Assembly (NCBI GenBank): GCA_949290055.1
Contig: CASEQJ010000009.1
Span: 1 to 59,285, forward strand
Direction of reading: 5' to 3'
Origin: an uncultured Olsenella sp.
Lineage (GTDB): Bacteria > Actinomycetota > Coriobacteriia > Coriobacteriales > Atopobiaceae
Length of the DNA: 59,285 bases
Made by a program: the position numbers and the translations under genes. Below, in pieces: positions 34,243 to 44,000 of the stretch. Below the pieces are notes generated by a model, which was given only the letters and a program-made list of their open reading frames with translations, made no database searches and was not told the origin of the DNA. Within the stretch, counting starts at the first letter, position 1. The number at the start of each line of letters is the position of its first letter.

Positions 34243-35004
34243 ATGGCGGCGGTGCCCGAGCAGTCTCTTCTTCAAAATGACGGCAGCGTGCAGGGCGCTT
34301 TCACAAGGGAGTGGGTAGAACGCTGGCTCTCTCCCGAACGTCTTGCCCCCTATCTTGCTAACTGCGGGGGTGATGTTGAGCGCGCGCTTGAACTCTACGA
34401 GTGGAACATCGCGCTTGGTCAGGTGCTCATGCGTGACATATCCCATTTCGAGGTTGCGTTGAGGAATGCCTACGATCGGGTTATGTGCGAAAGCTGGAAT
34501 GGAGATGCTCACTGGTTGCTTGACGACGCCTCTCCCGTACGTAGACCGGTCATGAGAAAGTCGGAGCGGGGAGAGCTCGATGCGAATCGCATCAACCGTA
34601 AGGCAATCGATGCCGTTGTTGGACGGCTGCCGGGGGACGCAACGCCTGGGTCCATCGTTTCGAATCTCACGCTTGGATTCTGGGTCCATCTCTCCGACCG
34701 CTCGCGCGAGGCCGTGATTTGGAGAACCGCTCTCTACCGAGCGTGGCCAAAAGGCACTAATCGTCGCGAGCTCCAGCCACGTCTGGACGGCATCTTGCGA
34801 GTGCGCAACCGGGTTGCTCACGCCGAGCGTCTGTTCAACCCGAGTGACGAGAAGTTGTCCCCGCTCGTAGTAGATGCTGACGTTGTGAATCTATTGCGCG
34901 CGCTCTGCTCGGAGGCGGCTGAGCGGCTGTATGGGGAATGCGAGGGATCTCCAGCTGAGTTGTTCTGTCAGGAACACCCGGCACCTGCTGATGTGAGGTT
35001 GTAG
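34243..35004 (+). CDS. Abi-like HEPN protein 2
   Basis: 253 residues from ATG 34243 (TTGGAGGTG upstream). Matches the actinobacterial Abi-like family: WLSPERLAPYL, GDVERALELYEWNIALGQVL, ISHFEVALRNAYDR, and the HEPN motif RNRVAHAERLF (R-x4-H). Probably a phage- or stress-triggered RNase. Lower GC than AGCS. Hairpin units stand on both sides of it (34141-34216 and 35082-35138). Confidence 0.8.
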   Translation: MAAVPEQSLLQNDGSVQGAFTREWVERWLSPERLAPYLANCGGDVERALELYEWNIALGQVLMRDISHFEVALRNAYDRVMCESWNGDAHWLLDDASPVRRPVMRKSERGELDANRINRKAIDAVVGRLPGDATPGSIVSNLTLGFWVHLSDRSREAVIWRTALYRAWPKGTNRRELQPRLDGILRVRNRVAHAERLFNPSDEKLSPLVVDADVVNLLRALCSEAAERLYGECEGSPAELFCQEHPAPADVRL

Positions 35005-35081
35005 AGAGCGCCTGAGCCAACGTGCTTGGCACGGTTAAAGAACGCAGACCGACTCATTGGCCGTTACAAGTGCAGTGCTGC

Positions 35082-35138
35082 TACCATATCCATGAAGCCC
35101 CCTCCGCCTCTGATGTAAGCGAAACATGGGGGCGTTTT
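35082..35138 (+). ncRNA. Candidate small hairpin RNA downstream of Abi gene 2
   Basis: Extended -10 TGC-TACCAT (35082-35087), nine bases, stem GCCCCC/GGGGGC (35097-35102 with 35128-35133) with loop carrying CGCCTCTGATG, then GTTTT. Architecture and loop word match the units upstream of Abi genes 1 and 2. On the other strand the same hairpin could end the HNH gene. Confidence 0.4.
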
Positions 35139-35205
35139 CGTGCCAATCTGCAAGATCCTCCTGCTTAACAAGTACCGTAGTTCTGCGTTAAAGAGTAGAA
35201 CACGC

Positions 35206-35995
35206 TCACGTGCACCGCTCGAAGACACAGTCGTTGTGGTAATGGATGAAGTCGAGGCTCGGCCAGGTTGACTTGTCTTTGCCCGGCAGGGCGATCTTCC
35301 TCCCGTCGAAGGCGTAGAGCCACTGGTCGTTCGCGGGCGTGTGCGGCACACGCGAGGAGACCACAACGCGGTAGCGGTTGTCGATCGTGATGAGGCCACG
35401 GTCGAAGGCGCGGTCGTGCAGCGCGTTGAGCAGAAGGCCGTTCGACGACATGAGGCGCTCGCTCGGCGTGGCCGCCGCCCCACGGCTTGATGTGGCTCGC
35501 CGTGAGCAGAGCGGGAATGTCGATGCCCGTGAGACAGCAGGCGCCGCCGTAGTTGGAAAGAAGTACGCTGCGGAAGTAGTCCTGGTTGACGCGCGTGCGA
35601 ACCCGCTCGACGCGCTCCAGCCCGAGCTGCTGTGAGTGGTCGGGGCGAGAAGAACCTGACGCCTCGATCTCTCCGTCGTAGGAGATTCGGATCCCGATCT
35701 GCTCGAGCTCCCACATCGCTTCGGACATGGTCGCGTCCGGGTCGGCGAGGTACTCGCTTACGACCTGTCGGTCCATTCCGGCGGTGTTGGTGAAGCCGAG
35801 GCCGGTCCGGTTTGGGTCGCATGCTTTGAGGTTGGCGATCTTGAAGCAGACGGCAGACTCCGTGCGTCCGATCTCCCCGGCAAGAAGCCGGATCTCGGCG
35901 TCGCTGTCGTCCCAGTTCTTCCGGGGAAGGGGAGGGCACAGGTAGAAGGCGAGCGCCATGAGGGTCTCTTGACGTGACCAGTTCCTGCGGGACAT
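35206..35995 (-). pseudogene. HNH endonuclease, broken by a one-base frameshift
   Basis: Starts at ATG 35995 (AGAGGAGCG upstream). N-terminal part: RNWSRQETLMALAFYL, GRTESAVCFKIANL; then GGACCLTGIDIPALLTASHIKPW, the first half of the HNH motif. After this the frame is lost, and the second half (ERLMSSNGLLLNALHDRAFDRG, ending DFIHYHNDCVFERCT) continues in another frame to 35206. The slip is an extra base in the GC run 35471-35480. Either a real mutation or a sequencing error. When intact it would be a DNA nuclease, likely of restriction type. Confidence 0.75.
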
Positions 35996-36090
35996 CGCTC
36001 CTCCTCTCACCTGCGTCCAGGATAGCAGGGAGAGACGATCGCTCATTGAGGTCATCTGCTCTTCGGCGGGGCTGCCTGTGGAAGTGCCCT

Positions 36091-37266
36091 TTATTCGTTT
36101 GGAAGAAGATAGAGCGCTTCCGAGTCGGCGGCAATTGCCAGAGGCTTCTCGCGTAGCGAGGCGAGGGACTCGACTCCTTGCTGTAGGGGGAGTACCTCAG
36201 GAGAGCTCATGCTACGCAGTTGCGCCATGAGGGAATCGGTGATTCCCTCATTGAATTTGCCGATCTCTTCCCCAGCGCCCTTGAGTGCTTCGTCAACAGG
36301 GGTTGCCTTGCCGAGAGGTGTCTGCGAAAGAAATCCGCCGAGCGCTTTACCGGCATCAGCAATGCCGCCCAGTACGGCAGAGTCAAGCGAGTTGCGGGCG
36401 CCCTCTTCAACGGCGTTATAGCACTCGGTATAGAGCTCGCGATACGCGAGGCCATGGGCGGAGATGCGCTCGGACACGGAGTGAAGGTAGGCAGCGTCGT
36501 TGTTTCTGCTTAGAAGAGGCTCGAGGAACGATGAGAGGGCGTGGGTGTAGACTGCGAGACGATACTCAGCAAGATGGTCAACAAGCTCGGAGAGACGAGC
36601 CTCTACGGATGCCCTTATCTCGATGGGACCTCCGTTGAGCTTTCCTCTGATCTGAGCTCGTTGAAGCGTTGCGATGGCATCAGCCTGCTTTCTGATTTCG
36701 AGCACCTGTGCATGCGAGCTCTGCATGAAGGTGTCGTTCGACCAGTTGAAGCGATAGTCCCGAGCAATGTCGGCAAGGGCCTGGAGAGCTCCGCGAAGTT
36801 CGGCTTTGTCTCGCTGCCGTAGGTACTCGAACATCTCTTCCTGCGTGTGCTGAATCGAGTCGAGCTTCTGCGACACGACCATGAGAGTGGCGGCCATCAT
36901 GAGCGTTACGGGGTCAACGACGACGGCGGTAGCCAGCGCAGCCTCGGCAACATGGAGGCGCGCCTGCCCAAAGCCTTTTATTGGATCTCGGAAAGAGCCG
37001 AGAAGCCCGGACCCATCATTGAATGCTTGTAATACAGCAGGAGGAATCGGATTGCCGGCGGCGTCAGTGACTGTGAAAAGGGCCGGTGCCGCGGCGGAAG
37101 TAACGGCGGGAGCGAGTATGCTGGCCAGTGAGGATAGCCCCAGTCCAAGAGCTGGCAACTGGTCAAAGGGGATGCGAAGAGCACCATCTGTCTTAACCTC
37201 GATGTCGGTCGGAACGAGGCCGAGGACAAGCTCGTCGGGCTTCCGGATGCCCTTCTTCTCGCACAT
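36091..37266 (-). CDS. Unknown 391-residue protein with hydrophobic segments
   Basis: No family recognised. It opens MCEKKGIRKPDELVLGLVPTD, has an Ala/Leu-rich region (about 40-75: LPALGLGLSSLASILAPAVTSAAAPALF), a second hydrophobic stretch VVVDPVTLMMAATLMVV (about 115-131), then a long helical, charged part beginning KLDSIQHTQEEMFEYLRQRDKAELRGALQALADIARDY in pieces. It diverges from the nuclease operon at 37379, 112 bases apart. Layout (hydrophobic pair plus helical body) would suit a membrane-acting effector or an accessory protein; this is speculation. Confidence 0.7.
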   Translation of the reverse strand: MCEKKGIRKPDELVLGLVPTDIEVKTDGALRIPFDQLPALGLGLSSLASILAPAVTSAAAPALFTVTDAAGNPIPPAVLQAFNDGSGLLGSFRDPIKGFGQARLHVAEAALATAVVVDPVTLMMAATLMVVSQKLDSIQHTQEEMFEYLRQRDKAELRGALQALADIARDYRFNWSNDTFMQSSHAQVLEIRKQADAIATLQRAQIRGKLNGGPIEIRASVEARLSELVDHLAEYRLAVYTHALSSFLEPLLSRNNDAAYLHSVSERISAHGLAYRELYTECYNAVEEGARNSLDSAVLGGIADAGKALGGFLSQTPLGKATPVDEALKGAGEEIGKFNEGITDSLMAQLRSMSSPEVLPLQQGVESLASLREKPLAIAADSEALYLLPNE

Positions 37267-37378
37267 GATTTACCTCTCGACGTGCTGGGTGTTTACGGGA
37301 TTTGCTTGGGTCTCCACGTGAACCGTTATGAGAGAATTATGTCAGCAATCTGGGCTCGCGATATTGAGGGGACAAAAG

Positions 37379-38341
37379 ATGTCTGCCAAGCTTCCGCTTA
37401 GTGAGATTGAGCAGGTACGACTGCGAGATATATGGCCTAACGAGGCAAATGACTTCACTACGTGGCTTGCCGCTCCAGAAAACCTTTCCAAGCTCGGAAA
37501 TGCGTGTGGTATTGAGTTGGAGCCCTACGAAACCGAGAGCGCGGTGGGTACCTTCTCAGTGGATATCTTTGCTCGAGAACTTGATACCGAGCGACCGGTT
37601 GTCATCGAGAATCAGCTGGAGGACACCAATCACGACCACCTTGGCAAGCTCATAACGTATGCGGCCGGCAAGGATGCTGGCATCATCATCTGGGTTGTCA
37701 AGAGGGCCCGGGGTCCGCATCGCAAGGCAATCGAGTGGCTAAACAATCACACAGACGGGGGATGTGCGTTCTTCCTGGTTGAAGTCGAGGCCTGGCGAAT
37801 CGATCAATCTAATCCAGCAGTTGTGTTTAACGTCGTTGAGTCTCCGAATGATTGGGCCCGTGATGAGAAAAGCAAGACGAGCCTCACTCCAACTGAGCGT
37901 GCGGCGTTCGATTATTGGCAGACATACTATGAGCTGGCCAGCTCGGATGCCGATGGTGACCCCGACGAGCTGTTGCCGGATGCAAGTAAGAATCTCTGGA
38001 TTAAGCTCGGTGTCGGGTCTGCGAAATACTTCCTCGCTGTTCAGATTTACTCGCGAGCTAAAAAGCTAAGCGTGGGGCTTCATATTAAGGATGACGCATT
38101 CTCTTCCTTCGTCAACGAGCATTTCGACGTGCTTGAGTTGGCGCTGGGGAAAGACTGTGATGAAGTCGAAAAGCGTCAAGAGAATAGAGTGATTGCCTTT
38201 TGTAAGACCAAATGTGACGTGGTGAATGGCTCTCGCGAGAAGTGGCCGGAGTTCATTAATTGGCAGCGAGATAAGCTCAGCAAGCTGTATTCGGAGGTAA
38301 GCAAGATGGAGTCCGAATTCGAGCTGAGGAGCATGTCGTGA
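37379..38341 (+). CDS. DUF4268-type protein with PD-(D/E)xK nuclease-like N-terminus
   Basis: 320 residues from ATG 37379 (TGAGGGGAC upstream). The N-terminal half has VGTFSVDIFARE and VVIENQLEDTNHDHLGKLITYAAG, the Asp and Glu-x-Gln pattern of a PD-(D/E)xK-like fold; the C-terminal half (ERAAFDYWQTYYELA and SREKWPEFINWQRDKL) matches DUF4268. Such proteins accompany restriction or phage-defence genes. First gene of a six-gene operon; its stop overlaps the next GTG by four bases. Confidence 0.78.
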   Translation: MSAKLPLSEIEQVRLRDIWPNEANDFTTWLAAPENLSKLGNACGIELEPYETESAVGTFSVDIFARELDTERPVVIENQLEDTNHDHLGKLITYAAGKDAGIIIWVVKRARGPHRKAIEWLNNHTDGGCAFFLVEVEAWRIDQSNPAVVFNVVESPNDWARDEKSKTSLTPTERAAFDYWQTYYELASSDADGDPDELLPDASKNLWIKLGVGSAKYFLAVQIYSRAKKLSVGLHIKDDAFSSFVNEHFDVLELALGKDCDEVEKRQENRVIAFCKTKCDVVNGSREKWPEFINWQRDKLSKLYSEVSKMESEFELRSMS

Positions 38342-39000
38342 GCAAAGGCGTCATCTACATCCTCACCAATCCGAGCTTCCCGCAGTACGTGAAGATTGGT
38401 TACGCCAGCAATCTGCAGCGTAGGCTCCATGAGCTCAACCGCTCCGAGGCGCTTCCGTACGCGTTCCGAGCGTACGCGACCTACGACGTCGACCACAAGC
38501 TGACGGACAAGGCGCTCCATGAGCTCATCGACCAGCTAAATCCCGACCTGCGCACCATCGAGACCTTCAACGGGAAGACCCGTACCAAGGAATTCTTCGA
38601 GATGTCTCCCGAGGATGCCTATGCCATCCTCGAGGCTATCGCCCGTATCTCGGGAACGGAGGGCAGACTCCATCGCGTAACGCCTACCGGCGAGCAAATT
38701 GAGGAAGAGCGCGAGGCGGAGGAGGCCCGCCAAGATGCAGAGACGGGAAGGCGAACTCGTTTCCGCTTCTCTATGGTTGGCATCAAGCCTGGCGAGAAAG
38801 TCGTTTTCGCAAACGACCCGTCAAAGGTGGCGACCGTTGTTGACGATACACACGTCGAGTACGAAGGCGTAACTACTTCGCTCTCTGCGTTGGCCAAGGA
38901 GTTCCTAGGCCGCAATAGCGGGGTGCAGGGCCCGCTGCACTTTACTTACGAAGGGGAGCGACTTTCTGATAGAAGACTTCGCATGGAGGGCGATAAGTGA
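38338..39000 (+). CDS. GIY-YIG (T5orf172/MUG113-type) nuclease
   Basis: 220 residues from GTG 38338. N-terminal GIY-YIG elements: GVIYILTN then YVKIGYASNLQRRL (residues 4-30), with ALHELIDQLNPD and a Glu-rich KEFFEM later. The C-terminal 80 residues (FSMVGIKPGEKVVFANDP then VEYEGVTTSLSALAKEFLG) form a small DUF4357/RAMA-like modified-DNA or DNA-binding module. It overlaps both neighbours by four bases. Probably nicks DNA within the defence operon. Confidence 0.82.
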   Translation: MSKGVIYILTNPSFPQYVKIGYASNLQRRLHELNRSEALPYAFRAYATYDVDHKLTDKALHELIDQLNPDLRTIETFNGKTRTKEFFEMSPEDAYAILEAIARISGTEGRLHRVTPTGEQIEEEREAEEARQDAETGRRTRFRFSMVGIKPGEKVVFANDPSKVATVVDDTHVEYEGVTTSLSALAKEFLGRNSGVQGPLHFTYEGERLSDRRLRMEGDK

Positions 39001-40022
39001 CCCATTCCATTGAGACAGGCTTTATTGAGTCCTTCGTCCAGCGCTATCCGCGAAGAATACTTGAGACGTTACTCTGTGATCGCACGACGGGCAGGAACAT
39101 AATCTGGGCCGATGGTGAGTACGAAGAGCTGGGCGATGGCTATAACGGTGACGACGAGATTGCCGTCGAGCTCATTACGGGCGCTCGCTCCGGCGTCATA
39201 AAGCCCCGTGTTGCCAAGGAGCTGGAGCGACAGTCTCTGCGTACAAAGAGCCGAGCAGAGGTGTTCACACCTTCGTGGCTTGTAAATAGGATGAACAACT
39301 ACCTGGATACTGACTGGTTCGGCAGGACTGGCACATTCAACACGGAAGTTGAGTGTGGCTGGGAAACCAACCCTGGGCCCGTCGAGTTTCCGAAAGCTAG
39401 GGGCCGAGGCTGGCATGCCTATGTTGAGAGCACAAGACTCGAGATCACTTGCGGCGAGGCCCCATTTATCTGCTCGCGCTACGATGCTGCAACTGGTGAC
39501 GAGATTCCCGTCTTCGACCGCATCGGAATCCTTGATCGTAAGCTGCGTATCGTGAGCGAGAACTGTAGGACGAGAAAGACATGGACGAAGTGGGCGCTCG
39601 CTGCTCTCAAGAGTACCTACGGCTACGAGTACCAAGGCGACAACCTACTCATTGCCCGAATCAATGTGCTTGAGACGATGACCGAGCACCTCTCTGCTAG
39701 GTGGGGAGAGAGCCTCTCTCAAGAGGAGATGGACGAGATCGCCTGGATAGTCTCGTGGAACTTTTGGCAGATGGACGGGCTTACATGTTCACCACCCACA
39801 AACGCTGAGGGTGTTGTTGTGCAGTCTATACTGCCTGGCTTCGAGGCTCCAGAGCCAGAGCCCGTTCAGATGTCGCTCTTCGACGTCTTCGAGGGGTTTG
39901 TTGAAGAGCCGCCTGTCGACAAGGAGCCGCAGCAAACAATACCGCTTTGTATTATCTATGACTGGGAGAATGACGAGCCGTTTGAGTTCGCGGCCCTGAG
40001 AGGCAGGTCGATGCAGTCATGA
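38997..40022 (+). CDS. DNA methyltransferase N-terminal part (split M subunit 1)
   Basis: 341 residues. Contains the SAM-domain entry RAEVFTPSWLVNRMN (about 85-99), the family stretch RLEITCGEAPFICSRYD, RIGILDRKLRIVSEN and YGYEYQGDNLLIARINVL (about 208-225). These belong to Eco57I-like adenine methylases. The catalytic NPPY is not here; it is at residues 10-13 of the next gene, which overlaps by four bases. In many relatives both parts are one chain. The first codons overlap the GIY-YIG gene by four bases. Confidence 0.82.
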   Translation: MTHSIETGFIESFVQRYPRRILETLLCDRTTGRNIIWADGEYEELGDGYNGDDEIAVELITGARSGVIKPRVAKELERQSLRTKSRAEVFTPSWLVNRMNNYLDTDWFGRTGTFNTEVECGWETNPGPVEFPKARGRGWHAYVESTRLEITCGEAPFICSRYDAATGDEIPVFDRIGILDRKLRIVSENCRTRKTWTKWALAALKSTYGYEYQGDNLLIARINVLETMTEHLSARWGESLSQEEMDEIAWIVSWNFWQMDGLTCSPPTNAEGVVVQSILPGFEAPEPEPVQMSLFDVFEGFVEEPPVDKEPQQTIPLCIIYDWENDEPFEFAALRGRSMQS

Positions 40023-41047
40023 AAAAGTTCTACGCCGTTATTGGCAATCCGCCATATCAGGCAGAGCCAGAACAGGGCAGTACCCGTTCCCTTCCCCTCT
40101 ACGATAAATTCATGGATGAAGCCTATGAGGTGGCTGATCGCGTGGAGCTTATTACGCCAGCGAGGTTTCTTTTCAACTCCGGTCAAACAAAAGCGGCGTG
40201 GACCGAAAAGATGCTTTCCGACAGGCATTTCAAGGTCCTTCAGTATGAGCCGGACTCTAGTAAGGTTTTTTCTGGCGTCGATATCAAAGGTGGTGTCGCT
40301 GTCACTTATTGGGATGCTTTCACCGATCACGAACCAGTAGGGATGTTTATTCCAGAAACCCTGTTAAAGAGTGTGGTTGATAAGGCGGCGGCAAGAGTTG
40401 AGGCTGATAGTCTCTATGCTATTGCCGGAACGCAGTGTAACTATAACTTCAACGAGCTGTATTCGGAGCACCCCGAGTATGCACAGTTCATTTCGGGAGA
40501 AGGCCGCCACAGTCAGCTGAAGTCAAATGCTCTCGAGCGCGTTCCCATCTTTACCCAGACAAAACAATCCCCTGATGATGTTTGTATTTTCGGGCTTGTC
40601 AATCGCGAACGTGTGTATAGATATTGTCCTAATCGTTATATAGATCGCTCAAACGAGTGTTTGGATTTCTTTAAGGTCGTTATTCCGGCTTCCAACGGGT
40701 CTGGCGCTTTTGGAGAAGTTCTATCTAGTCCTGTAGTGCAGGGGCCGAGTACGGGCTTCACCCAGACGTTCATGTGTATTGGGCGCTTTGGTTCTCAGCA
40801 AGAGGCCGAAGCGGCGCTGAAGTACGTTAAAACAAAGTTTTCCCGATCACTTTTGGGTGTGCTTAAAACAACGCAGCACAACCCACCTATTACTTGGAAA
40901 CTTGTCCCCCTTCAGAACTTCACTGCTTCTTCTGACATTGACTGGTCTAAATCCATTGCCGACATCGATCAGCAGCTCTATCGCAAGTATGGCCTCGATG
41001 ACGATGAGATTGAGTTCATCGAGTCCCACGTGAAGGAGATGAGCTAG
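40019..41047 (+). CDS. DNA methyltransferase C-terminal part with NPPY (split M subunit 2)
   Basis: 342 residues starting MKKFYAVIGNPPYQ; NPPY (10-13) is the adenine-N6 catalytic motif, followed by ELITPARFLFNSG and, in the second half, a probable target-recognition region. Alone it lacks the SAM-binding motifs, which lie in the preceding gene, so the two products should assemble. The join is an ATGA overlap (40019-40022), consistent with coupled translation. Lower GC than core genes. Confidence 0.82.
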   Translation: MKKFYAVIGNPPYQAEPEQGSTRSLPLYDKFMDEAYEVADRVELITPARFLFNSGQTKAAWTEKMLSDRHFKVLQYEPDSSKVFSGVDIKGGVAVTYWDAFTDHEPVGMFIPETLLKSVVDKAAARVEADSLYAIAGTQCNYNFNELYSEHPEYAQFISGEGRHSQLKSNALERVPIFTQTKQSPDDVCIFGLVNRERVYRYCPNRYIDRSNECLDFFKVVIPASNGSGAFGEVLSSPVVQGPSTGFTQTFMCIGRFGSQQEAEAALKYVKTKFSRSLLGVLKTTQHNPPITWKLVPLQNFTASSDIDWSKSIADIDQQLYRKYGLDDDEIEFIESHVKEMS

Positions 41048-41049
41048 CG

Positions 41050-44000
41050 ATGGGCATGACCGATATCTCTGGAAAGATCAAGACATCCCGTCCGGCAATT
41101 CCCCAGATCTACGCCTATTCGACACCCGAGATTGTTCGCCACAATGGATGGCTCAAGATTGGCTATACAGAGCAACCCGTTGACGTCCGCATTGACCAGC
41201 AGACCTATACCGCAGACGTCATCAAGAAGCTCGAGTGGCACGGTAATGCCACTTGGGAGGATGGATCGGGTACTTTTAGAGACGAGCCGTTCCAGGCGTA
41301 CCTAGAAAAGCTCGGCTACGAGCGCATGCCAAAGAAGGAATGGTTCCGAATCGGTGTCGCAGAATCAAAACAGCACTTCTATGAGTTTCGAGAGAATCAC
41401 GGCGTGCTGGGAACGCCTTCTGCGATTCCGTATACTCTGCGAACCGAACAAGCGCGGGCGGTAGAGAAGACGGTTGATTACGCGCACTGCCACGAGAGGG
41501 GCGAGTTCCTCTGGAACGCCAAACCGCGCTTCGGTAAAACACTTGCCTCCTATGACCTTGTCAAGACGCTTGGTGCTGAGAAAGTGCTCATCGTCACGAA
41601 CCGTCCTGCCATCGCCAACTCCTGGTATGACGACTACGTCAAGTTCGTCGGTACCGATAATGGTTACAGCTTCGTGAGCAGCGTCGACGCGCTCGCGGGA
41701 AAGCCTTTCTGCCTTTCGCGTGAGGATTACACCCACGCTGTCGTGAAGGATTTGACGCCCAAGCGCTTTATCGAGTTTGTGAGCTTGCAGGACCTTAAGG
41801 GCTCTGTCTATCTGGGAGGTTCCTACGACAAGCTCAAGGAGGCTGTCGACCTCGAATGGGACATCCTTATCATCGACGAGGCGCACGAAGGCGTAGATAC
41901 ATTCAAGACTGACGTTGCGTTTGACCATATAAGACGCAAGTTCACGTTGCACCTTTCGGGTACGCCGTTCAAGGCCATAGCAAATGAGAAGTTTCCTGAG
42001 GAGGCCATTTTCAACTGGACCTATGCCGACGAGCAAAGGGCAAAGCGTGACTGGGATGACCCTGAGCTGCCCAACCCATATGCGGACCTGCCGCAGCTCA
42101 ATATGTTTACCTATCAGATGTCAGACATTATTGAGGATGAGGTTGCGCGAGGCGTAGACATTGATGGTGAAACAATCGAGTATGCGTTTGACTTGAATGA
42201 GTTCTTTGCGACGGACTCGCGTGGGTTCTTTGTCCATAACGACGATGTTGACCGCTTTCTTGACGCGCTAACCTTGCAGAAGAAGTTCCCGTTCTCCACA
42301 CCTGAGCTTCGCAACGAGCTACGACACACGTTTTGGATGCTCAACCGCGTTGACTCGGCCCGGGCGCTCGCCAAGAAACTGCAGAAGCACCCTGTCTTCA
42401 AGGATTACGAGATTGTGCTTGCCGCAGGTGACGGAAAGATTGACGATGCCAGCGAGACTCAGAAGTCGTTCAATCGCGTGCGCAGCGCCATCGCCGAGCA
42501 TGACAGAACCATCACGCTCTCGGTGGGTCAGCTCACGACGGGTGTCACCATCCCTGAGTGGACTGCTGTGCTCATGCTCTCCAACATGAAGAGTCCGTCA
42601 CTCTACATGCAAGCGGCGTTTCGCGCACAGAACCCGTGCCTGTTCTGTCATGATGGCAAGTACCTGCGCAAGGAGAACGCCTACGTCTTCGATTTTGATC
42701 CAGCACGGACGCTCACTATCTTCGAGGAGTTCGCGAACGATCTCTACATCGACACGGCGGCGGGTGGCGGCACGCATGATGACCGCAAACAGCGCATTCG
42801 CACGCTGCTCAACTTCTTCCCAGTTATCGGTGAGGACGAAAACGGCGAGATGATTGAGCTCGACGCGGAGCGGGTGCTTTCCATTCCACGCAGAATTCGT
42901 TCGCGTGAGGTCGTGCGGCGCGGCTTCATGAGCGACTTCCTGTTCCAGAACATCTCGAACGTGTTCCGCGCGCCTGCGGAGGTTATCCAGCTTATCCAGA
43001 AGTTTGACCCGTACAAGGCTCCGAATGAGGACCTGGGGATTACCAAGGACACTGCTGAGGAGCTGTCGCTTGACTACGACGGCGAGGTCAAGGTTTCCGA
43101 CGAGCAGGTCATTGGTACTGCCAAGGAGCTGTTCGGTGGTAAACGCTACAGCATCAAGGAAAGCCTGTATGACGTTATCGACGAAATTAGGCTGACTCCA
43201 GCGGAGCCCTCTGAGGATGACGAGCTCATAGAGCGGCTGACCAAGGCGTTTGCGAATGACATGACGGAGCCGCTTGTCGAAGCCGCGAAGCAAAGTTATG
43301 GAGATGACCTTAAGCCTGCTCAACAGAAAAAGATTGAGCGCCGCATCAAGGCAGACGTGGACATCGCAATCAATCGTGAGCTTGGAGACTTCAAGATTCA
43401 GCGTAATCTCATCGAACAGGAGCGTAAGGCGGGACTTGACGCTGCGGACACGGGTGAGGAAGCCGATGCCGTCAATCGTGCGTGCGATGAGCGCTTGAGC
43501 CAGGCGCGCAATCAGCTGGTAGAAAGCCTGAAAGGGTCGAGCGACAAGCTCGTGCAGAGCGCTGGTGAGACCATAGTGCGCGAGACCGAGACCGCCAAAA
43601 GGGAAGCAAAAAAGCAGGGGCTTGAAAACGGTATCCGTGACCACTTGCGTGGCTTCTCACGCACTATTCCGTCGTTCCTCATGGCCTACGGCGACGACGA
43701 TACGACGCTCGCTAACTTCGACCAGATTATTCCGTCTGATGTGTTTCTCGAGGTTACGAGTGTCACGGTTGAGCAGTTCCGCTTCCTGCGCGATGGTGGG
43801 GACTTTACTAACGAGGAGACGGGTGCGGTCGATCACTTTGACGGGAATCTCTTTGATCCCGTCGTATTCGATGACTCTGTGCGCGAGTTCATCCGTCTAC
43901 GAGGCGAGCTGGCGAACTACTTTGACGAATCGCTCAAGGAAGACATTTTTGACTACGTCCCGCCGCAGAAGACGAACCAGATTTTCACTCCGCGCCGTGT

